From: Bacillus sp. V3B
GTDB lineage: Bacteria > Bacillota > Bacilli > Bacillales > Cytobacillaceae
NCBI RefSeq assembly: GCF_024494465.1
Contig: NZ_JAETXM010000006.1
Coordinates: 62,001-126,000 of the forward strand
Length of the DNA stretch: 64,000 bases
Reading direction: 5' to 3'
Made by a program: the position numbers and the translations under genes. Shown here piece after piece: positions 6,807-15,614 of this stretch. Position 1 is the first letter of the stretch. Every line of letters begins with the position of its first letter. The notes beneath the pieces are model-generated. The model saw only the letters and a list, made by a program, of their open reading frames with translations, ran no database searches and had not been told where the DNA came from.

Positions 6807-8538
6807 TTTTATTACGATGCAAAATATGATCAATTGCTATATTCGTGAAACAGGACAAGGCGTATGGCAAACGGTAAAAGAGAAAACTAATGAAGAAGTG
6901 TTAGTGATTGAATTGAAAAAGCAACCAGTCACACTATATTTTCCCGTAAAATATCGCTCAGTAACAGGGCGTCACTTATTTAAGCGAGAGTTAAGTTATC
7001 AAATTCATTATCATGAGATGCAAATGCTTGATATTGTGACCCTGTTATCATTGTTAATGAAAGAAATAACAGATGATTTATTACAAGTAAATGATTTAAT
7101 TGTACGTGTTCTTTTAAGTTATGAAAATATGAATCTATTTATTGAAAGAAGAAAGCAAGAGTTAGAAGAGTGCTACAAGTGGGATAAAACATTTTTACAG
7201 TCAGAGCAATCTTTATTAATCGGTCATCAGCTTCATCCAACGCCAAAAAGTCGTCAAGGAATTTTGCCTGAAGAAGAATCCGTATTTGCACCTGAATTAA
7301 AGGGAGAATTTCAGCTTCATTACTTTAGAGCACATCGTTCGCTCGTTAGGGAACAATCGGCTTACAATCAGTCTGCTACAAATAAAATTAAGATGCAATT
7401 AAAGCAAGATGATACGGTACCAAAAGAGTTTATCGTGCAATATTGTCAAAATGATGAGTATACGCTTATTCCGATGCATCCACTGCAAGCGCGTTTTTTA
7501 CTAGGAAAAGAAGAGGTGGGCAATTGGTTTCAAAAAGGACACCTCTCATACTTAGGTCCGCAAGGTGAACTTTTTTATCCAACATCATCTGTTCGTACGG
7601 TTTATAGTCCTCGTGCTGATGTCATGTATAAGTTCTCGATTCCCGTTAAAATCACAAACTCTTTACGAGTAAATAAAATGAAAGAATTGAAACGCGGTGT
7701 GGAAGTAACGAGACTACTACAGGCAAGTATAGAAAGTGAGCTACATGCTCATCATCCTGCTTTTCAAATTATTAAAGACCCGGCATATGTTACGTTAGGT
7801 GATGAAGAGCTTGGGTTTGAAGTGATGATTCGTGATAATCCGTTTAAAGAAACAGATGGAAACAATACAACGCTTTTAGCAAGCTTATGTCAAGACCACG
7901 TATACGGTGAAGCATCGCAGCTAGCAAACATCATCAATAGGATTTCTAAAAGTGAAAATCTTACAACTGAACAAGTGAGTGAAATTTGGTTTAAGCGTTA
8001 CATTGATATTACGTTAAAACCAATGATGTGGCTATATACGCAAAAAGGAATTGCATTAGAAGCTCATCAACAAAATTCAATCATTAAACTAGATCAAGAG
8101 GGATATCCATTAACTTTTTATTATCGTGATAATCAAGGCTACTATTTTATGAAATCAAAAGAGGCGGAGTTGCGTGAACTGTTGTCTACATTAAATGGAG
8201 AAAGTGATACCGTATGTGAAGATGCTTTAGCTGAAGAGCGGTTCCGTTATTATGTATTCTTTAATCATTTATTTGGGCTAGTTAATGCTTTTGGTGTGAG
8301 TGAACTTATAGATGAAAAGAAGCTTTTAACACTTTTAAGAGAAGAACTTGAACCGTATCTTTCTCAAGATCATACGAAGCTTGTTTCTTCGCTGCTTGGA
8401 AATCAAGAACTTCCATGCAAAGCGAATTTATTAACCCGTGTTCATGACATGGATGAATTAGTTGGGTCTTTAGAAACGCAATCGGTTTATGTGAATGTAG
8501 ATAATCCATTGTATAAGGTAGTTGGTGTGAAACAATGA
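6784..8538 (+). CDS. NIS siderophore synthetase, IucA/IucC family (first ligase)
   Basis: A 584-aa IucA/IucC synthetase. These enzymes use ATP to join an amine or hydroxylamine to a citrate carboxylate. It has the family core IPMHPLQARF near residue 225, the ATP-site segment SSVRTVYSPRADVMYKFS around 278, KITNSLRVNK, and the C-terminal FhuF-like domain with LEAHQQNSI. GTG 6784 follows AAAAGGAGGAGCGATTAC. It sits where RhbC/IucA-type enzymes sit in rhizobactin and aerobactin clusters, and its stop overlaps the acetyltransferase start by 4 bp. It likely makes the first citrate amide bond; which of the two ligases acts first is inferred from position. Confidence 0.9.
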   Translation: MNDQLSANFITMQNMINCYIRETGQGVWQTVKEKTNEEVLVIELKKQPVTLYFPVKYRSVTGRHLFKRELSYQIHYHEMQMLDIVTLLSLLMKEITDDLLQVNDLIVRVLLSYENMNLFIERRKQELEECYKWDKTFLQSEQSLLIGHQLHPTPKSRQGILPEEESVFAPELKGEFQLHYFRAHRSLVREQSAYNQSATNKIKMQLKQDDTVPKEFIVQYCQNDEYTLIPMHPLQARFLLGKEEVGNWFQKGHLSYLGPQGELFYPTSSVRTVYSPRADVMYKFSIPVKITNSLRVNKMKELKRGVEVTRLLQASIESELHAHHPAFQIIKDPAYVTLGDEELGFEVMIRDNPFKETDGNNTTLLASLCQDHVYGEASQLANIINRISKSENLTTEQVSEIWFKRYIDITLKPMMWLYTQKGIALEAHQQNSIIKLDQEGYPLTFYYRDNQGYYFMKSKEAELRELLSTLNGESDTVCEDALAEERFRYYVFFNHLFGLVNAFGVSELIDEKKLLTLLREELEPYLSQDHTKLVSSLLGNQELPCKANLLTRVHDMDELVGSLETQSVYVNVDNPLYKVVGVKQ

Positions 8539-9134
8539 CAGAAATGTTACAAACCAATTATCGATTTACAATAGAAGACGTTCAATTGAAACAGGACATT
8601 ACGTTTCGTCCTGTTTCATTACAAGAAGATTTTGAACGATTATACACTTGGATGCATGAACCGCACGTAATTCCTTATTGGAAATTGAACATTGGTAGAG
8701 ATGCCTATAAACAGCATCTGCAAACATTTTTAAATGATCCTCATCAACAATTATTAATTGGTGAAATCGAAGGGGTGCCGATGAGCTATTGGGAGTCTTA
8801 TACGGTTGAAGGTGATGTGATTAGCGAGTACTACTCATACGATCAACACGATCAAGGGATTCATTTATTAATTGGAGAAACGGGATATCTAGGTAAGGGA
8901 TATATTTATCCACTGTTGTTGACCATTCTAAAGCGGAAATTTGAAATAAAAGATACGAAAAGAGTAGTGGCAGAACCGGATATTCGAAATGAAAAAATGA
9001 TTGCGGTCTTTAAGAAATGCGGTTTTCAGCCTATAAAAGAAGTGAATTTACCTGATAAAACAGGATTACTGCTTAGTTGTGAAAGAAATGTGTTTGAAAG
9101 AAGGTGGAGTGAATGGAACAACGGAACATTTTAG
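8535..9134 (+). CDS. Siderophore GNAT N-acetyltransferase (IucB/RhbD-like)
   Basis: A 199-aa GNAT-fold enzyme of the hydroxylamine acetyltransferase group. It begins with FRPVSLQEDFERLYTWMHEP and has the family's YWKLN motif near residue 48 and a late ERNVFE. It should transfer acetyl from acetyl-CoA to N-hydroxy-1,3-diaminopropane, giving the hydroxamate iron ligand. It is coupled to the synthetase before it (4-bp overlap) and to the monooxygenase after it (22-bp overlap). Confidence 0.9.
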   Translation: MTEMLQTNYRFTIEDVQLKQDITFRPVSLQEDFERLYTWMHEPHVIPYWKLNIGRDAYKQHLQTFLNDPHQQLLIGEIEGVPMSYWESYTVEGDVISEYYSYDQHDQGIHLLIGETGYLGKGYIYPLLLTILKRKFEIKDTKRVVAEPDIRNEKMIAVFKKCGFQPIKEVNLPDKTGLLLSCERNVFERRWSEWNNGTF

Positions 9135-10402
9135 ATGTTATTGGCGTAGGGATTGGTCCATTTAATTTAGGATTAGCAGCATTGCTTGAAAAAACAGATT
9201 GTACATATATTTGCTTTGAACAGAGGCCAAAGTTTGATTGGCATCCCGGTATGCTCCTTGAAGGGACGACCTTGCAAGTGCCGTTTATGGCGGATCTTGT
9301 CACAATGGTCGACCCCACGAGCCCCTATAGTTTTTTAAATTATTTGCATGAGCATGAACGGTTGTATCAATTTTACTTTTTTGAGAAATTTCAAATTCCT
9401 CGTAAAGAGTACAATCACTATTGTCAGTGGGTAGCTAACCGTTTAAGCGGTTTGCAGTTTAACAGTGAAGTGAAGAACATTACGCTTCGTACAGGGGAAG
9501 ACACGTACTATGAAGTAACGGTTCAACAAGGAGATGTCGAAAACACTTATTATAGTCGCCATATTGTGATGGGAGTTGGAACGAAACCAGTTATCCCAAA
9601 AGACTTTCAATCGATGCAAAGCGAACAATTTTATCATTCTGCAGACTTTAAAATGAAGCGAGAGCAAACATTGCAAGCAAAAAGTATTACGGTTATCGGT
9701 TCGGGCCAAAGTGCAGCTGAGATTGTGTACGATTTATTGCAGCAGCAAAGTGAGCGGAAATATGAGTTGAACTGGTACACACGTTCCAAAGGTTTTTATC
9801 CGATGGAATATTCAAAACTTGGTTTAGAGCATTTTTCACCGGACTATACGCACTACTTTTATCATCTAGAACACGAGAAAAAACAGCATGTGTTAAAAAA
9901 CCAATCCTTGCTGTATAAAGGCATTAGTTTTGAAACGATTAGTGATATTTATGAACTATTATATGAACGCACAATTGGTGGAAGAAACACACCCATCACG
10001 ATGCAAGCACTAACTGAATTAACGAATATCGAACAAAAAGAAGACCGTCATGTCTTAACCTTGTACCAATATGAACAAGAGGCTTTTCAAAAAATAGAGA
10101 GTGATGTAGTGATTTTGGCAACCGGCTATCAGGAAAGGTTACCTTTCTTTTTGGGTGGTCTGAAAGATCATTTGCATGTTGATGATCATGGTCAGTTAGA
10201 AATTGATGAGCAATATAAAGTCAAGTCAAAGAGTGAAGAGGCTTCTTTGTTTATTCAAAATGGTGAACTTCATACGCATGGAGTAGGGGCACCTGATTTA
10301 GGACTGGGCGCTCGGCGAAATGCGGTTATTATTAACCAAATTGCCGGAGAAGAAGTTTATAAATTGTATCAGCGAACGGTTTTTCAGCGATTTGGGTTTT
10401 AA
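9113..10402 (+). CDS. Amine N-hydroxylase (IucD/RhbE-like flavin monooxygenase)
   Basis: A 429-aa FAD/NADPH N-hydroxylating monooxygenase of the lysine/ornithine hydroxylase family. The FAD motif is at the start (GVGIGPFNLGLAALLE, about residues 11-26). FDWHPGMLLEGTTLQVPFMA follows near 44, the NADPH site is VIGSGQSAAEIV near 198, and the late motif is ATGYQERLPFF. In this cluster the substrate should be 1,3-diaminopropane, as in schizokinen and rhizobactin 1021 assembly. The start overlaps the acetyltransferase gene; the AAGGTGG site just upstream supports ATG 9113. Confidence 0.92.
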   Translation: MEQRNILDVIGVGIGPFNLGLAALLEKTDCTYICFEQRPKFDWHPGMLLEGTTLQVPFMADLVTMVDPTSPYSFLNYLHEHERLYQFYFFEKFQIPRKEYNHYCQWVANRLSGLQFNSEVKNITLRTGEDTYYEVTVQQGDVENTYYSRHIVMGVGTKPVIPKDFQSMQSEQFYHSADFKMKREQTLQAKSITVIGSGQSAAEIVYDLLQQQSERKYELNWYTRSKGFYPMEYSKLGLEHFSPDYTHYFYHLEHEKKQHVLKNQSLLYKGISFETISDIYELLYERTIGGRNTPITMQALTELTNIEQKEDRHVLTLYQYEQEAFQKIESDVVILATGYQERLPFFLGGLKDHLHVDDHGQLEIDEQYKVKSKSEEASLFIQNGELHTHGVGAPDLGLGARRNAVIINQIAGEEVYKLYQRTVFQRFGF

Positions 10403-10408
10403 CAAGAC

Positions 10409-11575
10409 ATGATCCGAACTCCATTTGTTTTTATATGTTTATTTCTAACAATGACGTCTGAAGTGTTATTATCCCCATTTTACCCACAGTATTTCTCAGA
10501 AGCATTCGGCATAGAAAGAATTGAGATGACTTCTGTTTTTATCATTTGCTGCAGGCTCGTTGTGATTGTCATGACTCCAGTTTGGGGAATTTTGTTAAAA
10601 AGATGGGCAATGAGGCGTGTCGTGGGATGTTCACTTTTGATGACCGCTATTTTAAAGGTGATTCTGAGTGAAAGTACAACCTTTTCAAGCTTTTTAACAA
10701 CATCGCTTTTATTATTAGTGTTTCAAAGTAGTCTTTACCTACTGTATCCCTATTTAGTAGGAAGTATTGAAAAGCAAGAAGAGAAGGCAAGAAAAACGAC
10801 TATATATATTATGGTTGTACATACGGCGATTATTGTTTCCAGTTTATTTGGAAGTGTTGTTATATCATGGGAAATGCCACTTAAAGTGTATCAGTTATTT
10901 GCTTTTATGGATCTTTGTTTATTAGCTGTTTTACTTTGGACAAAACAATCGTTTTCCGTTGGGCCTAAGAAAAATACCGAACCAACGCCTGTAAAGGCTG
11001 TAGCAGAGCCGATTTTCTTTTATATGGTAGCTATTTTCTTTTTTTATCTTGGTCATAATGCGATTCGCCCATATTTCACTCTGTTTGTGGATGGAAGATA
11101 TGAGGTGAGTCATCAAGTGAATGCTCTATTCTATGTTATGCCAAGTGTTATGGCGATTGTATTAAAGTTATGCGTTCCAATCCGTGTATTTAGTGGTCAA
11201 GTTATTCCACTGTTTTATATGGTAACCATACTCAGTGCCTTTACTTTACTAATACAAGCGTCGATTGATAGCCTAGGTATCTTTATTATAAGTCGAATTT
11301 TATATGGAGCAGGTTTTTATCTCAGTATGGTTGTGTTAGATATCTATTTATTTCGCCAAAGTCAGGAAGCTGCTACTTATTATTACAGTTGGTTAATTGC
11401 TGTACAAAATGTGGCACTGCTGATTGCTCCATTAGTAGCGTTAACCTCGAGTAAAACTAATTTTTATGGACCTTTACTGAGCGGTGCTGTGTTATTAGCC
11501 GTATCAGTAGTTGCAATGACGATACGTAATAAACCATTAGAACTTTATAAACAAGTAAAGGAGAATGAAGGATGA
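10409..11575 (+). CDS. MFS transporter of the siderophore operon
   Basis: A 388-aa membrane protein with about 12 predicted helices and no signal peptide. It lies inside the operon, 6 bp after the hydroxylase stop and overlapping the last synthetase by 4 bp, so it must handle the siderophore or an intermediate. Bacillus siderophore exporters are often MFS proteins. The rhizobial RhtX of similar clusters is an importer, so direction is not certain. A separate Fur-controlled ABC importer nearby makes export the better guess. No clear ribosome site precedes ATG 10409, which suggests coupling to the upstream gene. Confidence 0.85.
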   Translation: MIRTPFVFICLFLTMTSEVLLSPFYPQYFSEAFGIERIEMTSVFIICCRLVVIVMTPVWGILLKRWAMRRVVGCSLLMTAILKVILSESTTFSSFLTTSLLLLVFQSSLYLLYPYLVGSIEKQEEKARKTTIYIMVVHTAIIVSSLFGSVVISWEMPLKVYQLFAFMDLCLLAVLLWTKQSFSVGPKKNTEPTPVKAVAEPIFFYMVAIFFFYLGHNAIRPYFTLFVDGRYEVSHQVNALFYVMPSVMAIVLKLCVPIRVFSGQVIPLFYMVTILSAFTLLIQASIDSLGIFIISRILYGAGFYLSMVVLDIYLFRQSQEAATYYYSWLIAVQNVALLIAPLVALTSSKTNFYGPLLSGAVLLAVSVVAMTIRNKPLELYKQVKENEG

Positions 11576-13374
11576 ATATTGTCAAAACTGATCTTTCTAT
11601 GTTTACAAAACAGTCGTGGGAAAAAGCAAATCAACAGCTGCTTGCGAAAATGCTCCAAGAGTTTATGTATGAACAAATTATTGAACCAAAGGAAATAAAA
11701 AAACAATCGGATGTGACGACGTATCAATGGGAAGATCAAAAAGGAGTGACATACACGTATCAAGCAAAAGATAAGTTATTTGATAGCTTTTATGTTCTTT
11801 CTGACACGATACAAGTAACGTCTGAAGGTCAAGAGGTTGGACTTTCCAAAGCACTACAGCTATTGATTGGATTGTCAGAAGAAAAGGGAATGACCCATTC
11901 GACAGCAGGACATTTAGCTAAAGAGTATTTTCATACATTAGTTGCCGATTTACATTTGCAGAACAGAAAATCCGCAGATGAACTGGCTGAAATGGATTAT
12001 GCCGAGTTGGAAGGGGAAATGACGGGGCATCCATGGATTACATATAATAAGGGAAGAATTGGTTTTGGCTATGGCGACTATGTTCGATTTGCTCCAGAAC
12101 AGAAGAATCATATTCGACTGTCATGGATTGCTGTTGCCAAACAAGTAAGTTCATTTCAATCGTTAGCCACGTTATCATTTGAAAAAATGATCAGACAAGA
12201 ACTAAGTGAAAATACACTGAAATCATTTGCTAATCAACTGAATGAACGTCAATTAACATTGAGTGATTACTATTATATACCTGTTCATGAATGGCAATGG
12301 ATGAATGTCATCGTTCCACTTTATGCAGAGTATATTTCCAATGACCTCATTGTACCACTTGGAGAAAGTGAGGACAGTTATTTACCTCAACAGTCAATCC
12401 GAACATTTGTAAATACGACTCACCGGGAAAAATATCATGTGAAGCTGCCGATGAGTATTTTGAATACGCTTGTTTATCGCGGGTTGCCAAGTGAACGTAC
12501 CGTTATTGCGCCTCAAGTAACGGAACACATTCAAGGAATTCGAGATCAAGATGCATTTTTAAAAGATACGTGCAAGATAGGATTGCTTGGTGAAGTAGCA
12601 ACGTTAAATGTAAGTCATCCAACGTTTACAAAAATTCAAAATGCACCTTATCAATATTTAGAAATGCTGGGTGTTGTGTGGAGAGAAAGTGTCTATGAAG
12701 AGTTAGGAGAAGGAGAGCAGGCGATTACGTTAGCGGCTCTATTACATGTCGATCATTTAGGGAATGCGCTTGTGTCAACATACATTCAAAAATCTGGTTT
12801 GACACCAAAAGAGTGGATAGAAGCCTTGATGAATGCAGTATTGCCGCCACTGCTGCATTATTTATATCAATACGGTACTGTCTTTTCACCGCATGGCCAA
12901 AATACAGTGCTTGTGTTAAAGAATTTTAAACCAGTTCGGATTATTATGAAAGATTTTGTAGATGACGTGAATATTAGCGACCAGCCATTTGATGAGTTAC
13001 GTTCTTTATCTGAAGAGTTGAAAGCTGTATTAAGAAGTGAGGAACCAGAAGGATTAACGCAGTTTATTTTAACGGGTCTATTTATTTGTCATTTTCGCTA
13101 CTTAGCGACGATTTTAGAAGAGCATGAAGGCGTAACCGAACAAAAATTTTGGAGCAGTGTTCGGAACGAGATTTTACGCTATCAATCACAATTTCCACAG
13201 TTACACGCACGATTTGAGTTATTTGATTTACTTCGTCCTACAGTGACAAAATTAACACTGAACCGAAATCGAATGTTTGACTATGGGTACGAAGATGACG
13301 GAGATCGTCCTCATGCAAGTGAATACGGCAAGGTGCGTAATGCGTTACATGAAGTTAGTATATTGGTGAAATAA
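11572..13374 (+). CDS. NIS siderophore synthetase, IucA/IucC family (final ligase)
   Basis: A 600-aa IucA/IucC synthetase. Family motifs include TGHPWITYNKGRIGFG near residue 145, YIPVHEWQW near 237, SIRTFVNTTHREKYHVKLP near 280, and SPHGQNTVLVLKNFKP in the C-terminal iron-transporter-like domain. By position and similarity it corresponds to RhbF/IucC, which joins the second hydroxamate arm to the citryl mono-amide. It is the last operon gene; a strong hairpin follows. The start overlaps the MFS gene by 4 bp. Confidence 0.9.
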   Translation: MNIVKTDLSMFTKQSWEKANQQLLAKMLQEFMYEQIIEPKEIKKQSDVTTYQWEDQKGVTYTYQAKDKLFDSFYVLSDTIQVTSEGQEVGLSKALQLLIGLSEEKGMTHSTAGHLAKEYFHTLVADLHLQNRKSADELAEMDYAELEGEMTGHPWITYNKGRIGFGYGDYVRFAPEQKNHIRLSWIAVAKQVSSFQSLATLSFEKMIRQELSENTLKSFANQLNERQLTLSDYYYIPVHEWQWMNVIVPLYAEYISNDLIVPLGESEDSYLPQQSIRTFVNTTHREKYHVKLPMSILNTLVYRGLPSERTVIAPQVTEHIQGIRDQDAFLKDTCKIGLLGEVATLNVSHPTFTKIQNAPYQYLEMLGVVWRESVYEELGEGEQAITLAALLHVDHLGNALVSTYIQKSGLTPKEWIEALMNAVLPPLLHYLYQYGTVFSPHGQNTVLVLKNFKPVRIIMKDFVDDVNISDQPFDELRSLSEELKAVLRSEEPEGLTQFILTGLFICHFRYLATILEEHEGVTEQKFWSSVRNEILRYQSQFPQLHARFELFDLLRPTVTKLTLNRNRMFDYGYEDDGDRPHASEYGKVRNALHEVSILVK

Positions 13375-13398
13375 TTTTAATGTTAAATTTCAAAAAGA

Positions 13399-13431
13399 GA
13401 CTGTCCCAAAAGGTATTAAATTGGGACAGTC
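13399..13431. terminator. Terminator of the siderophore operon
   Basis: GACTGTCCCAA (13399-13409) pairs with TTGGGACAGTC (13421-13431), followed by TTATTTG. Confidence 0.75.
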
Positions 13432-13665
13432 TTATTTGTTAGACCCATTATGTGGCTAGAAAAGTCCCCTTTTAACAGATCTTTACTTCATCTCCCACTT
13501 TGAACTTGATTTTTTTCCTCCTTGTTTAGCATTTGAAGATATTTTTTTAGAATCTCAATCTTCATTTCTTGCTCTCTTATCACATAGTCTTTATCCAATT
13601 GAGGATTACATTGGGCAACCAAGAATAAGAAACTACAGCATAATCTAATGAATGGAATTTAAGGT

Positions 13666-13893
13666 TTAACTTCATTCAGCAAATGCTTTTTGTACCGAAA
13701 GCTTGCGACAGGTACAGAAGTCCTCCACTTCTGTAAGTGGGGGATGAATGCAAAAAGCTCTCTGATTCAGTGGGGGTTCAAACCCCGGCTGAATGAAGTT
13801 AAGCCTCCGGCGGATGCCTCGGATTTTTTAAAGGTCATTTATCGAGCGAGCTCGATAAAAATCCGGGCGCAAATTCGGCGGGGCGAATTTGAT
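13666..13893 (+). repeat. HEARO-like structured RNA repeat, copy 1 (228 bp)
   Basis: One of four co-oriented copies (others at 23423, 26005 and 37836). It opens with TTAACTTCATTCAGC, whose exact complement GCTGAATGAAGTTAA closes a long helix. Inside is the stem GGGGTTCAAACCCC. Downstream come CCTCCGGCGGATGCC, the paired arms CGGATTTTT/AAAAATCCG around GAGCGAGCTC, and a terminal hairpin CAAATTCG/CGAATTTG. The GCGGATGCC core and boundary helices recall HEARO RNAs (omegaRNA of IscB IS200/IS605-like elements). This long form keeps a 35-nt segment missing from copies 2 and 3. No nuclease gene is present. Confidence 0.7.
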
Positions 13894-14069
13894 AATCGGC
13901 CAATGAAGATTTCGAAAAAAACATGTGGCTGACTGAAGATGAATTTGCGGATTTGCTTTATATATTCTTTATAAATTAATGAAGAAACCCGTCAAAAGTC
14001 GAGAAAAAAATCCAAAAGAAGTTATCTATTCCGCAACTAAATTATGCAATTTAATGGGCAGAAAGGAAT

Positions 14070-14207
14070 ATTCGAGATTGGGAAAACAGAGAAGATGTTT
14101 CTGATCATGGCGGTTTAGTGAAAATAGCTGAATTTTTCAATGTGAGTCAGGAATACTGGCTGGGAACAGAAGGAGAGTCATTTGAAAAATTGTCGTTGTT
14201 CAAATGA
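14070..14207 (+). pseudogene. Remnant of an XRE-type helix-turn-helix regulator
   Basis: The frame reads RDWENREDVSDHGGLVKIAE, then FFNVSQEYWLGTEGESFEK to a stop at 14205-14207. This is the C-terminal half of an HTH_3 repressor (W-E-N ... L..IA.fF.VS..yLLG). The N-terminal helices are missing or scrambled. The preceding 13894-14069 stretch, beside repeat copy 1, holds only broken frames. Confidence 0.45.
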
Positions 14208-14263
14208 CTAGGGTGAATGAAAATAGCAGATAATAAAATGGATTAACTTCAAGGAGGGGTATT

Positions 14264-14377
14264 ATGCCTGAAGGAAAAAATCCAAGAGATGTAAATACAA
14301 AGCCTAACGGTAAGACAGTTAAAAAACCTGTAGAGGTTACTGGTGATTTTTACAGTAAAGCTGAAAAGAAGAAGTAA
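14264..14377 (+). CDS. Small basic protein, unknown function (37 aa)
   Basis: ATG 14264 follows an ideal AAGGAGGGG site. The product begins MPEGKNPRDVNTKPNGKT and ends FYSKAEKKK. It is very Lys/Asn/Pro-rich with no hydrophobic core, and looks like the small polar proteins made by Bacillus late in sporulation, though I cannot assign a family. A strong bidirectional terminator starts at its stop codon. Confidence 0.6.
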   Translation: MPEGKNPRDVNTKPNGKTVKKPVEVTGDFYSKAEKKK

Positions 14378-14410
14378 AAAAGAGGCAGCCGATATTGGCT
14401 GCCTCTTTTT
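14377..14410. terminator. Bidirectional terminator
   Basis: AAAAAGAGGCAGCC (14377-14390) and GGCTGCCTCTTTTT (14397-14410) form a perfect 14-bp stem with U-runs on both strands. It serves the small plus-strand gene and the converging lipoprotein gene. Confidence 0.9.
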
Positions 14411-14453
14411 CGATGTCATATTTGACTTTGAGAAAGCAAAAGTATTTTATAAT

Positions 14454-15425
14454 TTATTTTAGAAATGTATTTTCAATATCATCTAACATTAAGTTAGCAG
14501 CTTTTACACCACCAGCTGTATTCCAAATTACATCATCTACTTTGTGTACTTCACCTTTTTTCGCTACTTCAAGGTTTTGGAATAGTGGATCTTCAATCCA
14601 TTCCTTTTCAAGCTCGGAAGCTGCATTATCCCCAGTTTCGTAAGTAAAGTAGAAGAGGATATCGCCATCCATTAGAGGCATTTGTTCTTTCGTAGCTCCT
14701 TTAATCGCAAAATCATCTACATCTTGACTTTCTGGTCTAGCAAATCCAAGTTGGTCTAAAATAACACCAGAGAAAGAGTTCTTTTGATAAATACGAACAT
14801 CTCCAGCCATAAAGCGAACCATAGAGACTTTCATATCCAACTTGTCCCCAAGCTGTTCTTTTAGATTAGCAATACGAGTATCATACGCTTCAAGGACTTC
14901 TTTTCCTTTTTCCTCTTTATTAAGGGCTTTAGCATAAAGTTCAAAGTTCTTTTTCCAATTACCACGTAAGTCTTCTGCAAAAACAGTAGGAGCAATTTTA
15001 CTTAGCTGCTCGTAAATACCTTCTTGGCGCATTTTATTTCCAATGATTAAGTCTGGTTGTAAAGCAGCAATCGCTTCTACATTTACTTCACTTTCTAATC
15101 CAACTACTTCAGCATCTTTCATTTCATCGGCGATATGATCATACCAAGGATCTCCTGTCCATGATTGAACAGCACCAACAGGTGTTACACCAAGATCTAA
15201 AAGGGCCTCAGTACCTTCATTTGTTAAAATAACGACTTTCTCAGGTGCTTTTTCTAATGTGGTTGATCCCATTGCATGCTCGACTGTATAGCTAGTATCT
15301 TCCGTTTTGGGGCTGTCATCTTTCTTTTCGGCATTGTTTTCTTCTTCGTTGCCGCTGCCGCAAGCAGCTAAGAAGAAGACCATCATGATCGAAAGGAAAG
15401 ATAGAATAGATCGAATAGATTTCAT
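14454..15425 (-). CDS. Ferric-hydroxamate ABC transporter, substrate-binding lipoprotein
   Basis: A 323-aa periplasmic-binding-type lipoprotein with a signal peptide ending in the lipobox FFLAAC (Cys about residue 21) and an acidic linker. The FhuD/FecB-like fold then shows VVGLESEVNVEAIAALQPDLIIG-type segments around residues 115-137 and conserved QEGIYEQLSKIAPTVF. It binds an iron siderophore at the cell surface for the permease pair encoded divergently at 15615. Given its neighbour, ferric schizokinen is the likely ligand. A Fur box lies 27 bp before the start. Confidence 0.92.
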   Translation of the reverse strand: MKSIRSILSFLSIMMVFFLAACGSGNEEENNAEKKDDSPKTEDTSYTVEHAMGSTTLEKAPEKVVILTNEGTEALLDLGVTPVGAVQSWTGDPWYDHIADEMKDAEVVGLESEVNVEAIAALQPDLIIGNKMRQEGIYEQLSKIAPTVFAEDLRGNWKKNFELYAKALNKEEKGKEVLEAYDTRIANLKEQLGDKLDMKVSMVRFMAGDVRIYQKNSFSGVILDQLGFARPESQDVDDFAIKGATKEQMPLMDGDILFYFTYETGDNAASELEKEWIEDPLFQNLEVAKKGEVHKVDDVIWNTAGGVKAANLMLDDIENTFLK

Positions 15426-15451
15426 TTCTTTGTTCCTCCTCTAAATATTAA

Positions 15452-15466
15452 TGATAATCATTTTCA
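15452..15466. promoter_or_regulatory. Fur box for the binding-protein gene
   Basis: TGATAATCATTTTCA matches the 7-1-7 Fur consensus at 14 of 15 positions, 27 bp from the start of the minus-strand lipoprotein gene. Confidence 0.85.
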
Positions 15467-15515
15467 TTTATAAGACTATATTAAAGCGTTTTCGTGTTTG
15501 TTGTCAATAGATAAT

Positions 15516-15530
15516 TGAAAATGATTATCA
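15516..15530. promoter_or_regulatory. Fur box for the permease operon
   Basis: TGAAAATGATTATCA matches Fur at 14 of 15 positions. It is the mirror image of the box at 15452 and 85 bp before the permease start, giving each divergent promoter its own operator. Confidence 0.85.
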
Positions 15531-15614
15531 AAGTCGTTGACAGAATAATAGTCTTTCAATAGACTTAATTTATGATTTATTTTTTAAAAAAATAATTTTG
15601 AAAGGTTAATAGAT

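Noticed and set aside
13690-13932. Open frame of 80 aa starting MYRKLATGTEVLHFC
   Set aside because: It lies almost wholly inside HEARO-like repeat copy 1. The same frame recurs in copy 2 (23466-23672) only because the repeat recurs, and there is no ribosome site.
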